A stretch of DNA of 64,000 nt from Ostreococcus mediterraneus (Eukaryota; Chlorophyta; Mamiellophyceae; Mamiellales; Bathycoccaceae): contig WMKK01000013.1 in NCBI GenBank assembly GCA_012295225.1, positions 358,167-422,166 of the forward strand. Direction: 5' to 3'. Each line of letters begins with the position of its first letter. The first letter of the stretch is position 1. Shown here in pieces: positions 1 to 9,184 of the stretch. Made by a program: the position numbers and the translations under genes. The notes beneath the pieces were generated by a model that made no database searches, was not told where the DNA came from, and saw nothing but the letters and a program-made list of their open reading frames with translations.

Positions 1-868
1 CCCACATCGACTCCTTCGACTGCAACTGTCGATTGATCCACTCGTAACGCTTGGCGATGCGTCCCAAGAAATCGCCAGTTTCGTGTGCACTAAAGACAGA
101 TGCATAGTTCGTCAGCTCTCTGTTTGTCAAATTCCCGACGAGCTCTTCTCGCACGTGCGGCTCGAGCGCGCTCACCACCAAACACGCGTCCCGTAACTTT
201 TCCTGCGCGCGGGCATCGTCCGCCAACACCTGCGGCACCCAGGTGGTGTGAAAATCATCAAACACCGCGGAACGAAGTTGATTCTTCACCATGGCATACT
301 TTTCGTGCACTTCATGAATCTTCGGAATGCCGTCGTAGCGCTCAAAGTGCGCCGCGAGCTGCGACGCCGCTTGCAACAAATTCGCCGCGTCTCTATACTG
401 CCTTCGCAACGCAAACAATTCCAACTGCTCAATCCCGCTCACAAACATCGATAATCGCCTCAACGTCGTTATAGTATGCGTCAAATGATTCTTCGCTCGA
501 TCTAATCGTTCGATATCCCTACAAATCTCTCGCGTGCTCGCCTCGCTCTCTCGCGCCTTGGTTTTAATCTCGCGCACTTTGTCCTCCAGCGCAACGATCC
601 CGCTCGTGATGATTGAAAAATCATCCCGCGCGCGCGCTTCGGATCCACTCTGCGATCGTAATGCCCCCATGATTTCCGCATCGACGTTCTTCACGCGCGT
701 CTTCAGGGTGTCGATCATGCCATCGACTTTGCTCAACGACCGTTCATCGGGGAGCACGCCGTTGATGAATGACACCGGGTTGAACTCTTCAGTGGCGAAC
801 ACGTCGCTGGACGACACGGAGAGTTGCCGAGCGTGTCGCGACGGTGCCGGTGGCGTCGACGCGGACAT
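1..868 (-). CDS. VPS53: VPS53, GARP/EARP tethering subunit (5' part, cut by window edge)
   Basis: My translation of the reverse strand runs open from an ATG at 868 to the window edge, about 289 residues. It reads as the N-terminal coiled-coil region of Vps53: FNPVSFINGVLPDERSLSKVD near residue 28, then RLDRAKNHLTHTITTLRRLSMFV and RRQYRDAANLLQAASQL. Vps53 is a subunit of the GARP and EARP tethering complexes that return endosome-derived vesicles to the trans-Golgi network; that role is family knowledge. The gene's 3' end lies outside the window. The next ORF upstream is SmE, so both genes point left. No intron is visible in the part present. Recognition of the family is firm; the exact start is the first in-frame ATG. 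Confidence 0.88.
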   Translation of the reverse strand, partial: MSASTPPAPSRHARQLSVSSSDVFATEEFNPVSFINGVLPDERSLSKVDGMIDTLKTRVKNVDAEIMGALRSQSGSEARARDDFSIITSGIVALEDKVREIKTKARESEASTREICRDIERLDRAKNHLTHTITTLRRLSMFVSGIEQLELFALRRQYRDAANLLQAASQLAAHFERYDGIPKIHEVHEKYAMVKNQLRSAVFDDFHTTWVPQVLADDARAQEKLRDACLVVSALEPHVREELVGNLTNRELTNYASVFSAHETGDFLGRIAKRYEWINRQLQSKESMW

Positions 869-1002
869 CTGTCGCGGCTTCGCGCGCGACGGAATGGCGT
901 GTGAGCCACGCGAAGACGCCTTCTGTACACGTGACAAGGAAACTAAGAATTAAAACAACTAGTAGTCTAGAACGCTATGCGATCGCCTCGGTGGCGCGTG
1001 GA

Positions 1003-1509
1003 TTACTTACTCACGTTCCGCATCAGCGTAATGTTATCTCCTTTGAGTAAGATCCTCCCCACCGGGACGCGACGACCCTTCTTTTCGTAGACTTCCTCGG
1101 CGTCGTCGAGCACCAAATTCATGTACTCGTCGAAACCGACGATACGGCCTTCAATGGCGCAGTTTGCGTTCTCATACATCCAAATCTGCACTCGAGCCTT
1201 AGTTTGTAAAAACCGAAAGATCAAGTTCTGCGCACGCGAGCGCGAGAGACAAAAAAACACGACGCGAACGTCAGTCGCTCAAACGCGCGCGAAACCTAAG
1301 CGCGCGCGAAACACCACCCCCGAACCCGCGCGCGATGCCCGCCATCCCACGCGCGCGCGCTCCTCCGCACGCCCACGATCGCATCGCGCCATCCGCGCCC
1401 TCGTCGCCCCCTACGCGCCGCCCGCGCCCGCGAACCACGCGCGAATCGCGAACACACGCGAATAACGTACGATCGGTTGCGTCATGATTCTCTGCACTTT
1501 CGTCGCCAT
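1003..1509 (-). CDS. SNRPE: Sm core snRNP protein SmE (two exons)
   Basis: Exon 1 (1509-1471) encodes [13 protein letters not shown] and ends at a GTACGT donor. Exon 2 (1227-1003) starts after a CAG acceptor with [16 protein letters not shown]. The joined 87-residue protein matches SmE end to end, including the Sm2 motif [13 protein letters not shown] and the usual short tail ending in K. SmE is one of the seven Sm ring proteins that bind the Sm site of spliceosomal snRNAs in the nucleus. Without the first exon the ORF would begin with an artefactual [11 protein letters not shown] stretch read from the intron. The intron is 243 nt with a CTGAC branch candidate at 1274-1270. It is divergent from LSG1, 234 bp away. 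Confidence 0.95.
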
Positions 1510-1743
1510 CTCGAGTGATGTCTACGGCTCTCTCGATGTCGTGCGCGTGGTAAATATCGTCTCGATCGCGTGTCGCGCGCGAGAACCCAACGGCTCGAGC
1601 GCGGTCGCGGAGTGCGGGCGCGAGTTCGCGTCGGCGTGGTGATTCGTGGGCTACACAATTGACGCCACTAATGTATCACCATACGCCGCCGCCGGCGCCC
1701 ACCGCGTCGCCGCGCGCGCGCACACCGCGCCTCGCCTCTCGCG

Positions 1744-3753
1744 ATGGGCGGCGCACGCAACGGCGGGAAGACGCCCAAAAACGCGGGCGCGCTCGGAGGA
1801 TTGCTCGCGCGCGCGCGGCGACAGGGCGGCGCGCAAGGGCCCGCACACGGGAGCTCGGTGGTGGGCGCGCACAGCGTGGGTGAGCACATTAATTACGCGC
1901 ACACGACGGATATCACAAAGGATGATGGCGGTGCGAGCGTGCTCGAACGCGGGGATTTGGATGAGTTTTTCCATCTCGCGGCGTTGGCGAATCGAGATTT
2001 TACGGCGGAGCGACGGGGGCAGGCGGTTGTGGTGCGCGCGGGGCTGGGCGGAGCGGGCGCCGGCGCGGATGGGGACGACGGTGAGGCGCACGCGAACGCG
2101 CGCGGGGAGGCGGAGACGTTGCACAGAGCGGCGTTGAGCGTTCCACGACGTCCTGCGTGGACGCGGGAGACGACACCGGAGGAGTTGGATTTGAATGAAC
2201 GACGGGCATTTTTGGAGTGGCGACGAGCGTTGGCGCAGGTTGAGGAAGACGAGCGGTGTCAATTGACGCCGTTCGAGAAGAACCTCGAGATTTGGCGACA
2301 GCTTTGGCGCGTGTGCGAACGTTCAGATGTCGTCGTGCAAGTTGTCGACGCGCGCGATCCGATGTTTTATAGGTGCGAGGATCTGGAGGCGTACGTCAAG
2401 GAGTTAAATCCGTCAAAGAAGACGATGTTATTGCTCAACAAGGCGGATTTGTTGAGCCAAGAGCTTCGTCGGGCGTGGGCAGAGTATTTCAAGGCGAACG
2501 ATATTGATTTTCTGTTTTGGTCTGCCAAGGCGGCGTATGAAGAAATCGAAGCCGAGGGTGTAGCGGCCAAGGCGCAAGCCGCGGCGGAGGCGCTCGAAGA
2601 GACAAATCGTCGCTTGGAGTTGCACGCGGGCGACGATATGGATGACGACGCGCTCGAGCTCGCGGCGGAATTAAACGCCAAAGCTGAAGTCGCGAGGGAG
2701 TACGCCAACGCTCACGCGCAGGCGCTGCATGAGATTCATCACGACAACGTCGACTCGAGCGACCCGGCACACATTTGGTCCCGCGCCGAACTCTTAGAAG
2801 TACTGCAGCGAAAAGCCGAAGAGGCTGTTCGCGACATGGGCGACTCGCGCCCTAAACGTCAAGGCCCACAGGCGCACCGCGTGGTTGTTGGCATGGTAGG
2901 TTATCCGAACGTTGGTAAGTCGAGCACGGTGAATGCTATCGTCGCCGAGAAGAAGACGGGTGTGAGCGCGACGCCGGGTAAGACGAAACACTTCCAAACG
3001 CTCGAGCTCGGTGATGACTTACTCTTGGCTGATTGCCCTGGTTTGGTGTTCCCGTCGTTTTCATCATCGAAGGCGGACTTGGTATGCAACGGTGTGATCC
3101 CGATCGACCGCCTGACGGATGTACGGGCACCGATTGACATCATCGCTCGACGCATCCCGCGAGACGCTATCGAACACGTGTACAACATGAAACTTCCATT
3201 GCCAGCGCTGCATGAAGATCAAAATAGAAACGCCACCGCGGGTGAAATTCTTCGTGGATACTGCGCCTCGCGTGGTTTCACACTGGTCGGTGGACGTCCA
3301 GATGAAGTGCGCGCCGGTCGTCTTTTGCTCAAGGATTACATCAACGGCAAATTGCTCTATTGCAACGCTCCAGAAGGCTACAAAGGCCCGCTCGGAGCGG
3401 CGCGTTTGGGCGAAGATCACATGGTTGGTTACGGCGCAGGCGCGATTGTGTTTAAGACTGGGCAAGACGACACGCTGCAGTCTAACGACAATCGCGAAGA
3501 CGATCCTCTCGCCGCCGCCGTGTTGAACGACATGATGGAAACGCTCGGTTTGGACAACTCCAAAAAGAAGGAACGCCTACGCGCCGAACACAAATATCAA
3601 AAAAAAGGAAAGAAGGAAAAGGGACGAGTGAAATACAAAGACTCTGGTGTGAACACCGTTGTCGGAGGACAAGGGTTCTTACTCGGTAAACGCGGGGGTT
3701 TAATGCCCGCCAACGTTCAAGCGCAAGTTCGGTCGTCGATTACGGATGAATAA
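1744..3753 (+). CDS. LSG1: LSG1-type circularly permuted GTPase (60S ribosome maturation)
   Basis: A 669-residue intronless ORF. The GTPase motifs occur in permuted order: VVDARDP near residue 199, G4 LLNKADLL near 227, G5-like WSAKAA near 258, then G1 GYPNVGKSS near 386, a Thr-containing SATPGKTKHFQT stretch and G3 DCPGL. This order is diagnostic of the YlqF/LSG1 group. Family members act in the cytoplasm to release the export adaptor Nmd3 from pre-60S subunits. The N-terminal extension with HTTDITKDDG and the lysine-rich C-terminal tail fit LSG1 rather than the organellar or nucleolar relatives. The ATG at 1744 is the first in frame and gives the full conserved N terminus. Confidence 0.92.
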   Translation: MGGARNGGKTPKNAGALGGLLARARRQGGAQGPAHGSSVVGAHSVGEHINYAHTTDITKDDGGASVLERGDLDEFFHLAALANRDFTAERRGQAVVVRAGLGGAGAGADGDDGEAHANARGEAETLHRAALSVPRRPAWTRETTPEELDLNERRAFLEWRRALAQVEEDERCQLTPFEKNLEIWRQLWRVCERSDVVVQVVDARDPMFYRCEDLEAYVKELNPSKKTMLLLNKADLLSQELRRAWAEYFKANDIDFLFWSAKAAYEEIEAEGVAAKAQAAAEALEETNRRLELHAGDDMDDDALELAAELNAKAEVAREYANAHAQALHEIHHDNVDSSDPAHIWSRAELLEVLQRKAEEAVRDMGDSRPKRQGPQAHRVVVGMVGYPNVGKSSTVNAIVAEKKTGVSATPGKTKHFQTLELGDDLLLADCPGLVFPSFSSSKADLVCNGVIPIDRLTDVRAPIDIIARRIPRDAIEHVYNMKLPLPALHEDQNRNATAGEILRGYCASRGFTLVGGRPDEVRAGRLLLKDYINGKLLYCNAPEGYKGPLGAARLGEDHMVGYGAGAIVFKTGQDDTLQSNDNREDDPLAAAVLNDMMETLGLDNSKKKERLRAEHKYQKKGKKEKGRVKYKDSGVNTVVGGQGFLLGKRGGLMPANVQAQVRSSITDE

Positions 3754-3797
3754 AATAGCGCATGCGCAAATGTGCGTGCATATTAGATATCACTGTA

Positions 3798-4829
3798 TCA
3801 ATTCACAATTTGTATATCCAACTCTTCGTTAATGCCGCTCGGCCAATCGCTCAAATTTTGCGCATTAGCGACTGCGGCGCCAGCACGACCGACGATTTCC
3901 GCCATGCGCGTGTACGAGTAATGCGTGACGCCTCCCACGTGCGGAACAAAATACGCATTCTCGTGCGTGACTAACGCATCGCTAGGATCTACGGGTTCAA
4001 CACACGCTACATCGCTCGCGAGATAGCCGAGCTGACCACTATTTAACGCATCTAATACGTCGTCGTGATTAAATAATCCTCCGCGAGCGACGTTCACCAG
4101 CGCCGCGCCGCGTTTCATCGCCGCTAAAAACTCCGAGTTAATCATGCCTTTGTTTGACTCGTCCTGCGTGCAGCAAATGCACACGACATCAGCGCGCCCT
4201 ATCAACGCATGGTACGCCTGTGTATCGCTCGTCGTACACACGTCGTGAAGACTAACGCCGCATCTGTCGCTCTCGCCATCCGCGGCCCACGGCGAGCGCT
4301 TCGTCGCCGACAACGCGCACCCGAACGCCTGCAACCGCACAGCCATAGCTCGACCGATAGCGCCCCATCCGACAATTAATACTGAGCTTTCAAACAACGC
4401 TCCGCCCGTGGGCGAGCCAAGGCGCCTCTCAGCGATGCTCTGTTGCATTTGGTTGTGTCTTCGGCGAGCCGCGAGCGCCAAGTACACGCCCATCTCAGCC
4501 GTGCTCACAGCGTTTCCCGTCTTCTCGCTCGGTATGCGCGCCACGCGAACGCGCGCGCGATCCGACGCGGCGTCGATATCTACGCCTTCGAGACCGACAC
4601 CGTATTGTAGCACGAGCTTGAGCCGACCTTGTGCGCCGCGTTCGAGGAGCTCGGGTCCCAAGCGCGTCATCAACGGGACGGCAATATCCGCCGACGCGAT
4701 GTGCGCTTCGACCTCTTGCCGCTCGCACCTCGAAACTTCAACGTCTTCGCAGTTGGCGTCTACCCACTCGCGCGTGTAGCGATAACCATCTGCGAATTCG
4801 TGACCACAGAAGAGGATACGAGTTGGCAT
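3798..4829 (-). CDS. D-isomer-specific 2-hydroxyacid dehydrogenase
   Basis: A 343-residue single-exon protein of the D-2-hydroxyacid dehydrogenase superfamily, which reduces 2-keto acids or oxidises 2-hydroxy acids with NAD(P)H. Visible features are the dinucleotide-binding GWGAIGRAMA loop near residue 151, the catalytic Arg in NVARGG near 248, the acidic residue in ACVEPVDP near 280, and the catalytic His in PHVGG near 301. The substrate cannot be read from the sequence; phosphoglycerate dehydrogenase-like, glyoxylate and hydroxypyruvate reductase activities are all possible. No clear targeting peptide is seen. It converges with LSG1 (about 44 bp between stops) and lies downstream of PUS10 on the same strand. 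Confidence 0.9.
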   Translation of the reverse strand: MPTRILFCGHEFADGYRYTREWVDANCEDVEVSRCERQEVEAHIASADIAVPLMTRLGPELLERGAQGRLKLVLQYGVGLEGVDIDAASDRARVRVARIPSEKTGNAVSTAEMGVYLALAARRRHNQMQQSIAERRLGSPTGGALFESSVLIVGWGAIGRAMAVRLQAFGCALSATKRSPWAADGESDRCGVSLHDVCTTSDTQAYHALIGRADVVCICCTQDESNKGMINSEFLAAMKRGAALVNVARGGLFNHDDVLDALNSGQLGYLASDVACVEPVDPSDALVTHENAYFVPHVGGVTHYSYTRMAEIVGRAGAAVANAQNLSDWPSGINEELDIQIVN

Positions 4830-4882
4830 GTCAAAAAGTGTCGACGACTGTTTTTTTTACACAATGTGGTCGCTAATCAAGT

Positions 4883-6490
4883 CTAAGGATTCCATTCGTC
4901 GTCAATTTCCGTGACATCGAGCTGTAAAATATCCGCTTTGCAATCGAGCAGCGTCCCCAAGCTCGGTGTCGTGCGGCCTTGGTCGCCGTGGACAAACTCT
5001 TTAATGTACGTCCCGGCTTGCGTGCGCAAATGCAACAGAAACGTATCTGGCGACCCCGGGACGCGGTCCGTGGACATTGATACAATCGTGCGCGGTCGCA
5101 CCAAATCCGCCCGACGATGTGCGACTCGCGTGGGCGTCGATTGTTGGATCACCAATCGCGATTGTGATGCGATGAGTGCCAAGTCTGCGTCGAGCGCCGG
5201 ACGCGAGACGCGCACGAGCGCCGTGTAGCTCTTTTCTTTTTCATTCTCACCAGCGTTCATGCCGACTTCATGGTACTTTTCTTTCGCCGATGCGCATAAA
5301 CCGCGAACTTGTACGCCTGTGTGTCTAGAATTTTCGTTAATCTCGCGCTCCATTTCGGCGTAGTCGCTCGGAGACAACTTCAGCGTCTTTGGGTCGTGCG
5401 CTTGAATGGCAAACGGCCTACCGGCGCCCAACATGCGTACGTCAATGTCTTCGCGTCCAGACGAATTAAACTTGGCACCAGCCGATCCCAGACGCTTTAA
5501 CACAACGTTTTCGATCGCTTCGACGACACTACCGCGCCCGATGCGCTTTCCAGTGGCGCGGTCGACCCAAGGCGATTGCGGCACGCCGCGGTCGAGTTTC
5601 ATGTACCAACCGCCGACGTGCGTCGGTTTGTGATGTGCCTCAACCACGCATCGCGCGCGCATGCGAGGCGCCTCCGGTGGCACCGCGGTGTGGTTTTTCA
5701 TTTTATCGAGCACGTATTGCTCGTTGGCCAACTTGCGTGTGGCGTCATTGAATAGCCGCCGCGCGACGTCGAATTCCTCCGCGAATGGATCCTCTGGCGA
5801 GCTCAAATGCGACAAATGCTTATCGCCACCACGCTTGCGTTTCTTCGCATTCCACGCCCCAAACCCTCGTCGTTCTTGTCGCTCTTGTTTCGACATTGAC
5901 AACTCCACGGCGTTAAGAAATGCAGTATCTCTCGCGTCATCTCCGTATTTGTACTTCAACGTCAGCGCGTAGCCGTCGCGCGCGCCGTCTACGGGACACC
6001 CCAACGCGCGCTCGAGCTCAGGCGCGAGCAACATCCGCAACACGCTATCGATAGACATAATCCCGCGCGATGCCGTCGGCAGTACATCGTCATCACTTCC
6101 ACCCACGTCGTCCGCGTTCCGCGCCGCTCGAGCCGCCGCGTACGCGCGCTCGCGCGTCGCCGTCGCCGCCGGTAAAATCACCTCAATTCTCGCACTCTCC
6201 GGCGCGTGCCCGCGATCCACCGCGCGTTGCACGATCACACTCAACGCATTGATTTCGAGCACGCGCTCGCTCGCGCGCGAGACCGCGTCATCGCCGTCTT
6301 TAGGCGCCGCCGTCCAAGGCGCCGTGCTGACTTGTAAAATCCCCAAACACACCGCGCACACGCCGCTCGCGCCGCCGCCGCCGCTCGCGCCGACGCCGCC
6401 ATCGCCATCGATGCCCGCACACGCCGCGCGATACGCCTCCACCGCCGTCTCGCCGTCGTGTCTTAGCGCGCACGCCGCGCACGCCGACAT
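4883..6490 (-). CDS. PUS10: PUS10-type tRNA pseudouridine synthase
   Basis: A protein of about 535 residues from the ATG at 6490; the ORF extends upstream to a GTG, which is unlikely to start a nuclear gene. The N terminus has two Cys pairs (CAAC and CAVC) like the Pus10 zinc element. The C-terminal half carries the catalytic signature GREDIDVRMLGAGRPF with the nucleophilic Asp, and the family-typical RTQAGTYIKEFVHGDQGRT near the end. Pus10 modifies uridines 54/55 of tRNA in archaea and some eukaryotes. The only spacer to the divergent gene on the plus strand is 52 bp. Family assignment is firm; substrate specificity in this organism is inferred. Confidence 0.9.
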   Translation of the reverse strand: MSACAACALRHDGETAVEAYRAACAGIDGDGGVGASGGGGASGVCAVCLGILQVSTAPWTAAPKDGDDAVSRASERVLEINALSVIVQRAVDRGHAPESARIEVILPAATATRERAYAAARAARNADDVGGSDDDVLPTASRGIMSIDSVLRMLLAPELERALGCPVDGARDGYALTLKYKYGDDARDTAFLNAVELSMSKQERQERRGFGAWNAKKRKRGGDKHLSHLSSPEDPFAEEFDVARRLFNDATRKLANEQYVLDKMKNHTAVPPEAPRMRARCVVEAHHKPTHVGGWYMKLDRGVPQSPWVDRATGKRIGRGSVVEAIENVVLKRLGSAGAKFNSSGREDIDVRMLGAGRPFAIQAHDPKTLKLSPSDYAEMEREINENSRHTGVQVRGLCASAKEKYHEVGMNAGENEKEKSYTALVRVSRPALDADLALIASQSRLVIQQSTPTRVAHRRADLVRPRTIVSMSTDRVPGSPDTFLLHLRTQAGTYIKEFVHGDQGRTTPSLGTLLDCKADILQLDVTEIDDEWNP

Positions 6491-6542
6491 TGCAAAAAGT
6501 GCGGGCACAGCGTCACACTCTGACGCGCGAGCTCACCGCGAC

Positions 6543-7176
6543 ATGTTGACGACATCGCGCGCGCCCTCGATCGCCGCGCGCGCGACGACCGCGGCGAGGC
6601 TCTCCGCACCGCGTCGCGCCGCTTTCGCGGTCGCGCGCGCGTCGAACGACAAGAAGAAGGGCTTTTTCGAGGCTGATTTGGTGAATGACTTGAAGAGCGT
6701 CGACGGAGGCGAAACGCTCGACGGGCTGGCGTCTGGGAACGTCGAGGCGGTCGCGGGCGTCGTGGGGTTGGCGTCGACGGTGGTTTGTGGGTACTCTTTA
6801 TACGTGCTGCAGAATACGGGGTGTGGATTACCGGTGCGTGACTTGAGCGCTCGACGCCGGGCGGGACGTTATCCGCGAACGCGCGAACGACTGACGCTCT
6901 TTTTATGTGTTTTGCGCGTCGCAGCCCGGTCCTTTTGGATTAGTCGGTGGTTTGGAAGGTATTTCATACCTTGTCACCGGTGGATTGATCGTGGGCAGCG
7001 CGGGGAAGAAGATTGTGACGGGCTCGGGACTGCCGGCGGGACCGGGGGGCGTGCTCGGGGGCGCCGAAGGCATCGCGTACTTGCTCGCGTTGTACGGCAT
7101 CTTTGTGTTTGTCAGCATGGGTGGGGATTTGCCGAATGCGATTCCGACGGAAGGTGGGAAGTGCTTCTCACCGTGA
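6543..7176 (+). CDS. Plastid membrane protein with duplicated GLPxGPxG motif (two exons)
   Basis: Exon 1 is 6543-6833 (donor GTGCGTG) and exon 2 is 6925-7176 (acceptor GCAG), joining in frame to 180 residues. The first 45 or so residues are Arg/Ala/Ser-rich like a chloroplast transit peptide. The mature part has three hydrophobic segments joined by two near-identical loops, TGCGLPPGPFGLVGGLEGISYL and TGSGLPAGPGGVLGGAEGIAYL, so it contains an internal duplication. It ends in GGKCFSP. I recognise the style of green-lineage thylakoid-type proteins of unknown function but cannot name the family. A CTGAC branch candidate lies at 6891. It shares a 52-bp divergent promoter with PUS10. Confidence 0.8.
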
Positions 7177-7224
7177 CTGAGGGATTTTAATTAAATATAC
7201 TTGCCGCTGGCGCGCAATTAATAT

Positions 7225-8715
7225 TTACAAGTCGCTAACTTTGACGTCGAATTCTTCGCGCGTGGCTAAGTTTTTCACGCGCACGGCGCCGGCGGCCCAT
7301 TCGTTTTCGCCTAAAATCACCACACGTTCTGCACCCGCGCGCTCGGCTTGCTTGAATGCCCACTTGGCTTTTTTGTCCTCCAAAACCAAATCGACGCTAC
7401 GACCGGCGTCGCGAAGCTTGGCGGCGATGGTCATGGCCGCCGGGCGCAACGCTTCGCTCAACGGAAACACCAAGTCTTGCACGGCGCCCTTGGAGAAATC
7501 AGGCATGACGCCCTTGTCTTTCAATAACTCAACGATCACGGCGTCACCAAATCCAAACCCAACCATGGGCTGATCTTCGCCGCCGAGCGCGCCCAAGAGC
7601 TTGTCGTACCTACCGCCGCCGCAAATCGCGCGCAACTCGCCTTTGCGGTCAAAGCCTTCGAAAACAATCCCCGTGTAATACGCCAGACCGCGGACGACGC
7701 AGGCATCAAACACGAGCCAATCTCGATAGCCGTACGCGTCGGCGTACTCGAACAACCTTTTTAAATCCTTCACCGCCTCCGCATCCGGGCCGATGAGCGC
7801 CTCCAATTCCTCCACCGAACGCATGGACGTCGCCGCCAAAATACCATCCACCGCCTCTTCCTTCACCCCGAGTGCACGCAACTCCTCGACAATTTTCTCG
7901 CGCGGGAGCTTTTCAATCTTATCTACCACCACACACACTGGCGCAAAGTTCTCGCCGTCGATATCAAATCGACTCAACACTTCGCTCAACAATTTACGCG
8001 AGCTCACCTTGATGCCGACGTCGGCGCTCGTGATACCCACACGCTTAAAAAACGATGTAATCGCCGCTAAAAGCTCCGCCTCCGCCTCGACACCTTGAAC
8101 GCCAACGATATCCATATTCCACTGGTAATGCTCGCGCCGACGCCCGCGCGTCATGCGCTCGTAACGCCAGCACTGTCCGACGGCGAACCACTTCGCCGGC
8201 AACGCCAACGACTTGCCCTGTTGCAAAATCAACCTCGCAAACGATGGCGTGAGCTCCGGACGAAGCGCCACCCGGCGCTCACCCTTATCCACAAAATTAT
8301 ACAATTGCCCACAAATCTCCTCCCCAGCCTTACGCGTGAATAACTCTTCATTCTCGAGCACCGGGGCGTCGAATTCATCAAACCCAAAAGCCTTCGCCGT
8401 GTCCCGAAAGTGTCCAAACAACCACGACCTCGCGCGCATGTCCTCGGGCGGAAAGTCGCGCGTGCCCTTGGGCGGTTGCAAATCAATCATTGTGCGGTTC
8501 TTCGCCTTGGCGGCTGCCTTTTCGGGGTCCATGCTCGTCGTTTCCCGTCCACCGCTCGCGGCGCGAATCACCGCGCGATGGGTGGACGACGATGGGGCTC
8601 GCGTACGGCGCGCCGCGACGGCGGTGGCGCGCGGCGCGACGGTGTGCATGACGCACGCGCGAAGAAGCATCGTGTTCGCGGCGGAGGCGTACGCGACGGC
8701 GAGGTGTGACGTCAT
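7225..8715 (-). CDS. Histidyl-tRNA synthetase, organellar
   Basis: A class II aminoacyl-tRNA synthetase that charges tRNA-His. Motif 1 region PPKGTRDFPPEDM, motif 2 FAVGQCWRYERMTRGRRREHYQWNMDI, the histidine-specific GLAYYTGIVFEGFDRKG loop and motif 3 GFGFGDAVIVELL are all present. The closest type I recognise is the plant organellar (dual-targeted) HisRS, down to the C-terminal VKVSDL. The N terminus is rich in Arg, Ala and Ser, fitting a transit peptide. The longest ORF begins at a GTG (8724); in-frame ATGs are at 8715 and 8670, and the latter (MLLRACVMH) is a good alternative. It is divergent from the hibernation factor gene. Confidence 0.93.
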   Translation of the reverse strand: MTSHLAVAYASAANTMLLRACVMHTVAPRATAVAARRTRAPSSSTHRAVIRAASGGRETTSMDPEKAAAKAKNRTMIDLQPPKGTRDFPPEDMRARSWLFGHFRDTAKAFGFDEFDAPVLENEELFTRKAGEEICGQLYNFVDKGERRVALRPELTPSFARLILQQGKSLALPAKWFAVGQCWRYERMTRGRRREHYQWNMDIVGVQGVEAEAELLAAITSFFKRVGITSADVGIKVSSRKLLSEVLSRFDIDGENFAPVCVVVDKIEKLPREKIVEELRALGVKEEAVDGILAATSMRSVEELEALIGPDAEAVKDLKRLFEYADAYGYRDWLVFDACVVRGLAYYTGIVFEGFDRKGELRAICGGGRYDKLLGALGGEDQPMVGFGFGDAVIVELLKDKGVMPDFSKGAVQDLVFPLSEALRPAAMTIAAKLRDAGRSVDLVLEDKKAKWAFKQAERAGAERVVILGENEWAAGAVRVKNLATREEFDVKVSDL

Positions 8716-9184
8716 CGCCGCCACCGCCGACGACGACGCGCGCCGACGTCATGCGTTTTGTCTAAACCCTAGAATAGGGTTTAGACAAACCCGACTTATG
8801 TTTATCGCGCAATTTCAAGTCATACTCGAGTCAACGACCAGTACTGTACATACCAATGTATCGATCTACCAACCCACTCTTGGCGCAAGCGCGATGATTT
8901 TCGAAAGATCTCCACCCACACCACACTATTCAACACCACGCAAACGGTATCACGATATTCACAGTCTGAGTCAGCGCGGCACGCGTCCCCGATCTCGATC
9001 GCGCGGTCGTCACAACGCTCCGAGCGACGCGCCCCGCCGCACGCCGCACGCCGCACGCCGCGCGCCGCACGCATCGAACGATTCGCTTCGCACTCGTCGC
9101 GCGCCGCACACATCGCCGCACACGCATCCTCGCCTCGTCGCGCGCACGCCGCATCGGTCCACCCCAACGTAACGACCTCCCATC
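8716..9184. promoter_or_regulatory. Divergent intergenic region between HisRS and the hibernation factor
   Basis: A 469-bp stretch without a convincing gene. It contains the inverted telo-box pair at 8757-8789, then an AT-richer segment to about 8960, then a GC-rich, CGCACGCCG-repetitive tract (about 9035-9075) before the plus-strand start. Several Arg/Ser-rich ORFs cross it, but they have no recognisable domain and look like GC-driven chance ORFs. Confidence 0.5.
8757..8789. promoter_or_regulatory. Inverted telo-box palindrome
   Basis: Perfect 15-bp arms, TTTGTCTAAACCCTA and its reverse complement, separated by GAA. Each arm contains AAACCCTA, the plant telo-box. It lies 41 bp upstream of the HisRS ATG at 8715 and 395 bp upstream of the divergent plus-strand gene. 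In land plants telo-boxes act in promoters of translation genes; a promoter role here is inference. Confidence 0.6.
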
